Assembly (NCBI GenBank): GCA_964512145.1
Contig: CAZEIM010000076.1
Coordinates: 1-5,454 of the forward strand
DNA length: 5,454 nt
From: CAYOHR01 sp964512145
Lineage (GTDB): Bacteria; Bacteroidota; Bacteroidia; Flavobacteriales_G; JALEGO01
Direction: 5' to 3'
Below are positions 1 through 5,324 of the stretch, piece by piece. The position numbers were made by a program, and so were the translations under genes. The notes below the pieces were generated by a model. It ran no database searches. It was not told the origin of the DNA and worked only from the letters and a program-made list of their open reading frames with translations. Position 1 is the first letter of the stretch. Every line of letters starts with the position of its first letter.

Positions 1-85
1 CAATAAACTAATCGAATTAATTAGGATAACCCTGATTCTTAAACATTTTAAAATTATATAACTTTATTTAAAACAAAAAACAAAA

Positions 86-517
86 TCAGTTAGTTATATG
101 CAAGTAATTGCCGTCGTAATTAGTTTTGTATTGCTTAAGCGAAACGCTTGCAGGTCCCTGAAAAGGAGAACCATCTGTAAGTAAAAACCTTGAACCGCAA
201 CAAGAGTCTATAGCAGTAATTGAAGAATGCTCAACCTCAATCCTGCAGTTGTTTTTGAAATCGTACGGACACGCCCTATCAAATGCAACGAATGTTTCCG
301 TATTAACTCTGTAAACAACTATTCCGTTATACCCGCCGGTTAAATATTCGTAACCGCCAACATGATTGAGGTTTATATAAAGAGTAGAATTAGGTTGGAT
401 ATAAAAGTTTACATAAAAATAAGGTATTGTTTCTTTCTCGTCTTTGGCACAAGAATTAAATAACGGTTGAAAAACTATAAAAAGAATTATAAAAAATATA
501 TTTCTTAAAATCTTCAT
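86..517 (-). CDS. Rieske-like lipoprotein with non-canonical cluster residues
   Basis: This encodes a 143-residue predicted lipoprotein. The hydrophobic stretch at residues 6-20 is followed by a lipobox-like PLFNSC with the acylated Cys at 23. The acidic/Lys-rich AKDEKE after it resembles the surface-export signals described for Bacteroidota lipoproteins. The C-terminal half reads like a Rieske domain: box I at residues 79-86 (FDRACPYD), box II at 104-111 (DSCCGSRF), then DGSPFQGPA at 115-123, LKQY at 127-130 and YDGNYLHI at 134-141. A canonical Rieske site has CxH and CxxH. Here Tyr85 replaces the first His, Asp104 the second ligand Cys and Cys107 the second His, so an ordinary 2Fe-2S cluster is unlikely. 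Cys83, 91, 106 and 107 could form disulphides or bind another metal. The ATG at 517 is preferred because it gives a complete signal peptide and lies 13 bases after a -7 box. The electron-transfer role is unproven. The fold call is fairly secure and the function is unknown. Confidence 0.85.
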   Translation of the reverse strand: MKILRNIFFIILFIVFQPLFNSCAKDEKETIPYFYVNFYIQPNSTLYINLNHVGGYEYLTGGYNGIVVYRVNTETFVAFDRACPYDFKNNCRIEVEHSSITAIDSCCGSRFLLTDGSPFQGPASVSLKQYKTNYDGNYLHITN

Positions 518-530
518 TTTATTTTTTTAG

Positions 531-538
531 CAAAGTTA
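531..538 (-). promoter_or_regulatory. Bacteroidota -7 promoter box for the Rieske-like gene
   Basis: Read on the minus strand this is TAACTTTG, a perfect match to the TAnnTTTG -7 consensus. It ends 13 bases before the ATG at 517, implying a very short leader. No clear TTG -33 element lies at the expected 19-23 bases upstream, where the DNA is almost pure A/T. The call therefore rests on the -7 box and its position. Confidence 0.5.
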
Positions 539-600
539 ATAGATAATAATTATAAAAAATGATTTTTTTAAAAAATTAGGCAACCTAAAAGCTAAGTAAG

Positions 601-632
601 TTGTCATAAGAACAAATTATTTTGTAATTTTG
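601..632 (+). promoter_or_regulatory. Bacteroidota -33/-7 promoter of the T9SS cargo gene
   Basis: A TTG at 601-603 and a perfect TAnnTTTG box (TAATTTTG, 625-632) are separated by 21 bases, within the usual spacing for Bacteroidota primary-sigma promoters. Transcription would start near 638-640, giving a leader of about a dozen bases before the ATG at 652. No Shine-Dalgarno sequence precedes the start; the leader is A/T-rich, as is normal in this phylum. Confidence 0.65.
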
Positions 633-651
633 TAACAAATTTAATTATAAG

Positions 652-2712
652 ATGAACAAATTAAAAATTTTAGTAATTTCTATATTATTGTGCTTTACTT
701 GGGGAAATAAATCCTTTTCTCAGTGTACTGTTGTAGCAATGATAGATACTATACCTTGGAATGGTGTAAAGAATATATGTCTTGGCGACTCTGTAGATTT
801 AAACTCACAAGGTACATGTGGATTTCTTATGAATAACAACTTTAACAACTCCACTTTAGGAAATGGCTGGTCAACCAATGTAACTGCATTATGGTCAAAT
901 CCATGTCCACCGACAAATCTTCCTGCACAGGGTGTTGTATTGTGGTTTGGGTCTAATGCATATCCTCGTCAACTTATTACTGTAGGATATGATATGTCAT
1001 TAGGCGGATGTACTATTGACTGGGATATGAAATATGGAGCAAATCAAAATTCAACTAATTGCGAATCGCCCGATTTACCTACAGAAGGAGTTCATCTACA
1101 ATGGTCAATCAACAATGGTGTTACATGGACTCAATTTCCCGGAGTCGATCAGGCTCCGTCAGGTGTTTATGGAACAACTGGTTATATAAATGGAAGTGGA
1201 GGATATTGGACACCTGTATCCGGTAATGCAGCTACCGGCCCTTACTATCAATGGAATCATTACAGAAATAATGTACCTGCAGCGGCCAGCTCTCCAAATA
1301 CCAAATTCAGATGGTATCAGGATATTGCTTCAGGAAATACATTCGACCATTGGGGAATTGATAATGTTCAAATTGTTTGTCCCGCATTCGCTTATGTTGA
1401 ATGGACTTACGATGGTATGCCCGGACCTACTGTTTATAATCCGCCTCCTGTAAAACCTACAACTCCAGGTATGCATTATTATATTGTTACTGTTATTGAC
1501 TTACTTAGTGGTTTATCTGCTTCAGATACAATAATTGTTAATGTTCAAGCGCCAACTGTTGATGCAGGAGCAGATACAAGCATTTGTTTAGGTGATACTG
1601 CAACTCTTATTGCTTCAGGTGTTGGACTTTCAAATTATGTATGGAGTACAAACCCTGTAACAAACGGCTCTGTAGCTAAAGTAAGCCCAAATACCGACAC
1701 TTATTATTTTGTACAGGCTCAGAATAGTTTGGGATGTAAAGCAAAAGACAGTGTTAAAGTCAGCATATTACCATTACCACAGCTTTCAGTAATTAACGAC
1801 ACTGTCTGTATAGGAAATACTGCCACTTTGCAAGCAAGCGGCGGTGCAACTTATTTGTGGAGTACCGGTTCTACAGATTCGGTGATAACTGTTAATCCAA
1901 CCACTACTACACAATATAAAGTAATAGTAGCATCTACAGGTGGGTGTAAAGATAGTGCTTATGCTACTGCAGTTGTCAATCCATTGCCTACAATTACTCT
2001 TTCCAATGATGCAACTATATGTATGGGCGATAGTACAACACTTACTGCAGGTGGTGGAGTTCAATATTTATGGAGTACTAATCCTCCTCAAACTACACCT
2101 TCAATAACAGTAAATCCGACTTCTTTTACAACATATACTGTTGCCGTTACTGACACAAATAACTGCTTTGACTCAAAATCAGTTAACGTAAGTGTTATTC
2201 CTCTTCCTATACCTATGATTACTCTGGCTGCTGATACAATATGTAAAGGAGCTACAACTACATTATCAGCATCAGGGGGAAATCAATATTTATGGAATAC
2301 CGGCGAAACTTCTTCTACAATTAGCGTCCTGCCTCTTGTTACTACTTCATATACTGTTACCGTTAGTAACACTCAGAATGGGGTTGTTTGTTCATCTACT
2401 ACTGCTGCACAACAAAATGTCAGAAACTGTAATATGATTTATATCCCTAACTCATTCTCTCCTTATTCATCTATAAATGACAACAGAATTTTTAAACCAA
2501 TAGGTGAAATTGTCAGCACTAAAAATTATCTGTTTTCAATTTATAATCGTTGGGGGCAACTACTCTTCGAAACTACTGACCCAAATCAAGGTTGGGACGG
2601 TAAATATAACGGCGAATTAGTAAGACCGGGTGTTTATATTTACTATTTCAGAATGAATAGCGGTATTGATGACACCTATGAAAAAATCGGAACGGTCACA
2701 ATAATTTTATAA
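652..2712 (+). CDS. Secreted multidomain adhesin-like protein with T9SS type B (CHU_C) sorting domain
   Basis: This is a 686-residue predicted type IX secretion cargo. A signal peptide spans residues 1-24, with likely cleavage after SFS or just after it. Residues 36-56 (NICLGDSVDL) look like the first strands of an Ig-like/PKD-like module. A reelin-like beta-sandwich follows at about 57-243, with NFNNSTLGNGWS, LWFGSN, EGVHLQWS and FDHWGIDNVQI as markers. Residues 249-298 resemble the end of the interrupted module. Four Ig-like repeats follow at 301-373, 375-445, 447-517 and 521-590. Each has a C-x-G motif, a W[SN]T motif and a second Cys, giving likely disulphide pairs 312/362, 386/432, 457/505 and 531/580. 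The C-terminal domain (about 594-686) has IYNRWGQLLFE, GWDG and GVYIYYF, the hallmarks of the gliding-motility-associated CHU_C family, TIGR04131. Such proteins cross the outer membrane by T9SS and are attached or released at the surface; binding target and role are unknown. No PorP/SprF-like partner, often adjacent to type B cargo, is present in the window. The gene has its own promoter and terminator, so it is probably monocistronic. Confidence 0.93.
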   Translation: MNKLKILVISILLCFTWGNKSFSQCTVVAMIDTIPWNGVKNICLGDSVDLNSQGTCGFLMNNNFNNSTLGNGWSTNVTALWSNPCPPTNLPAQGVVLWFGSNAYPRQLITVGYDMSLGGCTIDWDMKYGANQNSTNCESPDLPTEGVHLQWSINNGVTWTQFPGVDQAPSGVYGTTGYINGSGGYWTPVSGNAATGPYYQWNHYRNNVPAAASSPNTKFRWYQDIASGNTFDHWGIDNVQIVCPAFAYVEWTYDGMPGPTVYNPPPVKPTTPGMHYYIVTVIDLLSGLSASDTIIVNVQAPTVDAGADTSICLGDTATLIASGVGLSNYVWSTNPVTNGSVAKVSPNTDTYYFVQAQNSLGCKAKDSVKVSILPLPQLSVINDTVCIGNTATLQASGGATYLWSTGSTDSVITVNPTTTTQYKVIVASTGGCKDSAYATAVVNPLPTITLSNDATICMGDSTTLTAGGGVQYLWSTNPPQTTPSITVNPTSFTTYTVAVTDTNNCFDSKSVNVSVIPLPIPMITLAADTICKGATTTLSASGGNQYLWNTGETSSTISVLPLVTTSYTVTVSNTQNGVVCSSTTAAQQNVRNCNMIYIPNSFSPYSSINDNRIFKPIGEIVSTKNYLFSIYNRWGQLLFETTDPNQGWDGKYNGELVRPGVYIYYFRMNSGIDDTYEKIGTVTIIL
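820..1380 (+). other. Reelin-like beta-sandwich domain within the T9SS cargo
   Basis: This segment encodes residues 57-243. It resembles the reelin subrepeat family: an opening NNNFNN...GW, an LWFGSN strand, a CTIDWDMKYG strand, an acidic NCESPDLPTEGV segment, SINNGVTW and the closing WGIDNVQIVC. Reelin-type domains often bind metal through the acidic loop before the EGV strand. Metal binding here is an inference from that resemblance only. Confidence 0.65.
1552..2421 (+). repeat. Four tandem Ig-like/PKD-like domain repeats (coding)
   Basis: The four repeats are about 70-74 residues each and cover residues 301-590. They share the order C-[LIMK]-G-[DNA], ATL or TTL, SGG or GGG, Y-[LV]-W-[SN]-T, NPT or NPL, a Tyr strand and a second Cys. 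They have diverged in DNA sequence, with only short exact matches. One is the 14-mer at 2061-2074, repeated at 2283-2296. These are therefore old duplications rather than a recent tandem expansion. They most likely act as a stalk holding the N-terminal reelin-like part away from the cell. Confidence 0.8.
2431..2709 (+). other. CHU_C / T9SS type B sorting domain
   Basis: Residues 594-686 match the gliding-motility-associated C-terminal domain. It opens with MIYIPNSFSP, continues with FSIYNRWGQLLFET, NQGWDGKYNGE and RPGVYIYYF, and closes with YEKIGTVTII. In this family the domain directs translocation by the type IX machinery. The usual NGDGIND loop after the opening strand is changed here to YSSINDNRI, so the Asp/Gly-rich part is lost while the IND portion remains. 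Confidence 0.9.
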
Positions 2713-2730
2713 ACTTTAATTTTTTCACTT

Positions 2731-2769
2731 AAAAAAAGAGGTCGATAATTTATATCAACCTCTTTTTTT
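2731..2769 (+). terminator. Intrinsic terminator after the T9SS cargo gene
   Basis: A 12-bp perfect stem pairs AAAAAAAGAGGT (2731-2742) with ACCTCTTTTTTT (2758-2769). A single C-A mismatch follows, then four more pairs (GATA 2744-2747 with TATC 2753-2756) close a 5-base loop. The A-tract and T-tract flank a GC-containing core, the standard form of a terminator that can work in both directions. It begins 18 bases after the stop codon. Confidence 0.9.
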
Positions 2770-2776
2770 ATTTTTG
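2769..2776 (+). promoter_or_regulatory. -7 promoter box for the Lys-rich lipoprotein
   Basis: TATTTTTG fits TAnnTTTG exactly and lies 23 bases before the ATG at 2800. Its first base is the last base of the terminator stem. No TTG is visible at the -33 distance, because that region is the terminator loop. The box could be a chance match in T-rich DNA, but its distance to the start is right. Confidence 0.45.
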
Positions 2777-2799
2777 TAAACTATAAACTTACAGTTCTT

Positions 2800-3105
2800 A
2801 TGGATAAATTTAGAAAAATATTTCTTTTGATTTTAATTGCAATATTACCTTTATTTTGGTCATGCCGAACAAATACCGCCGCCTCTCGTCAAAAACAAGT
2901 TGAAAAGCAAAGAGAAGAAAAAGATAAAGAAGTACTAAAGCAATATAATCAGGCTGTTGAAAAACACATGAAAAATCAAACAAAAGAAACCCGTAGAAGG
3001 ATGAAGAACACTAAAAATAAATCTGAAAAATCAGGTATGAATAAAAAGCAATGCTTTATTAAAAAATGGTTTGGGCCTAAAGATAAATCGTGTCCAAAAT
3101 CATAG
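2800..3105 (+). CDS. Small Lys-rich putative lipoprotein
   Basis: This encodes a 101-residue protein of unknown function. Residues 1-21 form a lipoprotein-type signal (KKR-poor start, strongly hydrophobic 7-20). It ends in PLFWSC with the candidate acylated Cys at 22; Phe at -3 and Trp at -2 are not ideal for a lipobox, although the minus-strand lipoprotein at 86-517 has a similar PLFNSC. Residues 30-75 are highly charged and probably helical or coiled-coil (QKQVEKQREEKDKE, then KETRRRMKNTKNK). The tail holds KKQCFIKKWFGPKDKSC with Cys85 and Cys98. The protein is strongly basic. I recall similar short Bacteroidota lipoproteins with an ETRxRMK segment and a Trp-Phe tail, but no function is known to me. 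The gene follows a terminator, has its own possible -7 box and faces the glycosyltransferase gene across 22 bases. Confidence 0.75.
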   Translation: MDKFRKIFLLILIAILPLFWSCRTNTAASRQKQVEKQREEKDKEVLKQYNQAVEKHMKNQTKETRRRMKNTKNKSEKSGMNKKQCFIKKWFGPKDKSCPKS

Positions 3106-3127
3106 ATATATTAATGATTAAAATTTT

Positions 3128-4246
3128 CTACTTTTTTATTAACCTATCTTTCCATCTGAAATTTAATATACTTCCGAGGGACCCGATTAGTATAAAGTAT
3201 ATAAAGTAAACAAAATTCAGAGGCAATATATATTTCCTTAAATCTTTTCTATTCAATAGTTTGGTAATAGAAAACAATATTGGTGTATCGACTATGGTTT
3301 TAAAAATTATTGATAATAAAAATAATTTTATGTATGTGTAAGAGTAAAAACTTAAAGCGAAGAAAATCATTAAGTTTAAGTTAATTACAAAAACTATTGC
3401 TGCTACAAATAAAATGAAAAAATCTCTGTAACCTTTTGTTTTCGAAGCCCATCTAAGACGTTGACTAATAAACTCTTTAATATTAGTTTTTGGTTTAGTA
3501 AAAACCATTCCCTCGGTATTAAGCAAACAACCAATACTTTTTCTGCCAAATTTCTTTTTTATTTTAAGAAGCAGGAAAATATCATCTCCGGAAGCAAATT
3601 CATTATCAGATGAATAGCCATTTACATCCATAAATGCCGATTTTTTATAAGCAAGATTTGCTCCGTTGCACATTATAGGAACTCCCATTTTTACTGAAGC
3701 TATTGATGATGCTATCAGACTTAAAAATTCAAGATGTTGTGCTTTTTCAAAATTCGTTTTATCGTCTTTAAATGCAACCATTCCTGTTATCATTTTGAAA
3801 TCCCCTATTTTGAAAAGCTCAATATAGCTTTCAATCCATTTATTGCCTGATCTGCAATCGGCATCAGTAGTTAAAATAATATTTCCAACCGATTGACTAA
3901 TACCGGTACTTATTGCTCTTTTTTTATAATATCCATTTATTGATGAGTGATTTTGCTCTGATATTTTAATCAATTTACAATCAATATGTTTTTCTTTTTC
4001 TATGAAATCATTAACCTTTTCTACAGTATTATCAGTTGATTCATCATCTACAACAATTATTTCGTAAAGTTCTTTAGGATAAGTTTGAACTGAAAGGTCT
4101 TTTAATAACAAGGCTATGGAGTCGCTTTCATTTCGTGCAGGAATAATTACGCTTACTTTTATTTTCTCTTCTTTAACTGAATTGATGTTTAAACTAATAT
4201 CTTTTTTTGTGAAATAATATCTGAAAAGCAATATTAATAGAGTATA
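3128..4246 (-). CDS. Membrane glycosyltransferase family 2, 5' end lost in assembly gap
   Basis: This is a GT-A-fold family 2 glycosyltransferase that would move a sugar from a nucleotide-sugar donor to an unknown acceptor on the cytoplasmic face of the inner membrane. Counting from the TTG at 4231, the motifs are VSVIIPARNES at 26-36, VVDDESTDNT at 60-69, YYKKRAI at 101-107, TTDAD at 121-125 (the DxD metal site), ASGDDIFLL at 213-221 (probable catalytic acidic residues) and QRLRW at 257-261 (the QxxRW motif of processive enzymes). Hydrophobic segments at about 270-296, 299-321 and 334-356 are membrane helices, and the protein ends in a basic tail. The frame has no stop upstream of 4231 and continues into the Ns as YTLLI before LLFRYYF. 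This looks like the end of the usual N-terminal membrane helix. The true start is therefore in the missing sequence and the TTG is not the start. The substrate cannot be told. No capsule or LPS cluster is visible nearby. Confidence 0.92.
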   Translation of the reverse strand, partial: YTLLILLFRYYFTKKDISLNINSVKEEKIKVSVIIPARNESDSIALLLKDLSVQTYPKELYEIIVVDDESTDNTVEKVNDFIEKEKHIDCKLIKISEQNHSSINGYYKKRAISTGISQSVGNIILTTDADCRSGNKWIESYIELFKIGDFKMITGMVAFKDDKTNFEKAQHLEFLSLIASSIASVKMGVPIMCNGANLAYKKSAFMDVNGYSSDNEFASGDDIFLLLKIKKKFGRKSIGCLLNTEGMVFTKPKTNIKEFISQRLRWASKTKGYRDFFILFVAAIVFVINLNLMIFFALSFYSYTYIKLFLLSIIFKTIVDTPILFSITKLLNRKDLRKYILPLNFVYFIYFILIGSLGSILNFRWKDRLIKK

Positions 4247-4247
4247 T

Positions 4248-4257
4248 NNNNNNNNNN
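4248..4257. other. Assembly gap (10 Ns)
   Basis: Ten undefined bases. Ten is a common placeholder length for scaffold gaps, so the real distance is unknown. Taken literally, no in-frame start for the glycosyltransferase exists beyond the gap before a stop at 4277-4279. Real sequence is therefore probably missing here. Confidence 0.97.
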
Positions 4258-4258
4258 A

Positions 4259-4348
4259 AAAGTAGCAGCTGGTTTGTTATATGAGGACATACAAAAAAAA
4301 ACAGTAGATATCAGTAATAAAAAAGGTTCAATTGACATAAATCGATAA
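4259..4348 (+). CDS. Possible C-terminal fragment of an unidentified gene
   Basis: Starting at the right edge of the gap, one plus-strand frame is open for 29 codons and ends with TAA at 4346-4348. It encodes KVAAGLLYEDIQKK followed by TVDISNKKGSIDINR. The composition looks protein-like, and the stop is 19 bases from the convergent stop of the DUF3078 gene, a normal convergent spacing. If real, it is the tail of a gene divergent from the glycosyltransferase whose body and start are absent from the assembly. I do not recognise the family. An open stretch this short can occur by chance, so this is tentative. Confidence 0.4.
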   Translation, partial: KVAAGLLYEDIQKKTVDISNKKGSIDINR

Positions 4349-4367
4349 AGTTAATGTTGATAAAAAA

Positions 4368-5315
4368 TTAAAAAGATATTAAAAAGGCTATCCCGAATGT
4401 TTCTTTTATTTGAATTTTAGCTTCACTTGAAATAATATTACCTGCACTATCTTTTATATATGTTTTTGTATCGTAGTCATATATCATTTGAGCATTCAAA
4501 TTGGCAGACATAAATTTATTTATTTTCATTTTTATCAATAATTCCCAGTTTACATCTACATGTTCGGGATTATTAAAATAATCAGAAAAAAGCTCTATTC
4601 GGTTATTTAATTCAACATTTTTCACAATCTCGTTTTTAGTAGTAAGTTTTATAAACGAACCAACAACTGATTTTACTTTTTTATCTTTTTCAACCCCAAA
4701 TGCACCAATTTTATTTAACAAAGGATTTAAGACAAATGTTGTCTTTCCAGTTAAAACCGAAAAAATAAATGTATAATTTTTCTTTTTGTATTCAAATCCG
4801 AATGAAGTAATGAGATACGCCGGTGAAAAAAAGTCAGAAACTATAGTCGAATCGTTAGGATATTTATATCCTTTCGTAAATTGACTTTTCAGATTTATCA
4901 GTGCATTATAATTCCAGCTTTCAGAAGCTTTTAATGCGAAATTTGAGATAAACTCAAACTTATCATCTGTTTTTATTACCTTTCTTTCACCTTGCTGCAT
5001 TATTCCATAGGTTCCTTCGATATTATTGTCCCAGATAGTGTTATTTTTTTTATACTTTAAACTCCATTTGGCATTAGCTAAAAAATTAAGAGAATTTTCA
5101 CCCCCCTGCGCCCAATATTTATACGAAGTTTGACCTAAAGTGAATGTGTTAAAACTTTTAAACCTCCAATATTTAACAGTATCATTAACTTTAGTAGAAT
5201 CACTGTATGATATTGAATATGAATTTAATGAAATAAAACAAAGTATTAAAAATAATAATTTGCTTACTGAATTAATTAACCCGATTTTAATTATATATAA
5301 TTCTTTAAATTTCAT
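4368..5315 (-). CDS. DUF3078 family predicted outer-membrane protein
   Basis: This encodes a 315-residue member of the DUF3078 family, which is widespread in Bacteroidota and has no known function. The signal peptide has a long N-region (1-18), a hydrophobic core (19-30) and likely cleavage near SYS at 32-34. Family features are FTLGQTSYKYWAQGGENSLNF at 57-77, then IWDNNIEGTYG at 94-104 and KTDDKFEFIS at 115-124. They continue with SQFTKGYKYP at 144-153, FFSPAYL at 162-168 and LTGKTTFV at 188-195. Alternating strands and a final IAFLISF ending in Phe suit a beta-barrel in the outer membrane. The ATG at 5315 is the only start that keeps the full signal peptide. The upstream endonuclease/exonuclease/phosphatase-like gene ends 9 bases before it, so the two are probably co-transcribed. 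The protein is complete and of normal length for the family. Confidence 0.9.
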   Translation of the reverse strand: MKFKELYIIKIGLINSVSKLLFLILCFISLNSYSISYSDSTKVNDTVKYWRFKSFNTFTLGQTSYKYWAQGGENSLNFLANAKWSLKYKKNNTIWDNNIEGTYGIMQQGERKVIKTDDKFEFISNFALKASESWNYNALINLKSQFTKGYKYPNDSTIVSDFFSPAYLITSFGFEYKKKNYTFIFSVLTGKTTFVLNPLLNKIGAFGVEKDKKVKSVVGSFIKLTTKNEIVKNVELNNRIELFSDYFNNPEHVDVNWELLIKMKINKFMSANLNAQMIYDYDTKTYIKDSAGNIISSEAKIQIKETFGIAFLISF

Positions 5316-5324
5316 TAAAACTAT

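Noticed and set aside
2..61. Plus-strand open frame of 19 codons running in from the left edge
   Set aside because: Too short and too A/T-rich to distinguish from chance, with no recognisable motif. A weak inverted repeat (8-12 with 20-24) there lacks a GC core and is not a convincing terminator.
1190..1453. Plus-strand open frame of 87 codons
   Set aside because: It lies wholly inside the T9SS cargo gene in another frame. Its translation has no domain or signal, while the overlapping frame has clear reelin-like motifs.
1786..2064. Minus-strand open frame of 92 codons, rich in Cys and Ser
   Set aside because: It is antisense to the Ig-like repeats. The Cys/Ser/Thr richness is the mirror of the repeated Thr/Ala/Gly codons of the real gene.
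1552..2421. Repeats considered as a CRISPR array or recent tandem duplication
   Set aside because: The periodicity is at the protein level, about 210-220 bases per unit with strongly diverged DNA. There are no short identical repeats with unique spacers.
3098..3119. AATCAT / ATGATT inverted repeat between the small lipoprotein and the glycosyltransferase
   Set aside because: Only six A/T-rich pairs with a 10-base loop, overlapping the stop codon and without a following T-run. It is not supportable as a terminator.
4293..4301. Run of nine As near the gap, a possible frameshift site
   Set aside because: The downstream frame ends normally at 4348 and there is no sign of a continuing frame after a shift, so there is no evidence of programmed or sequencing frameshift.
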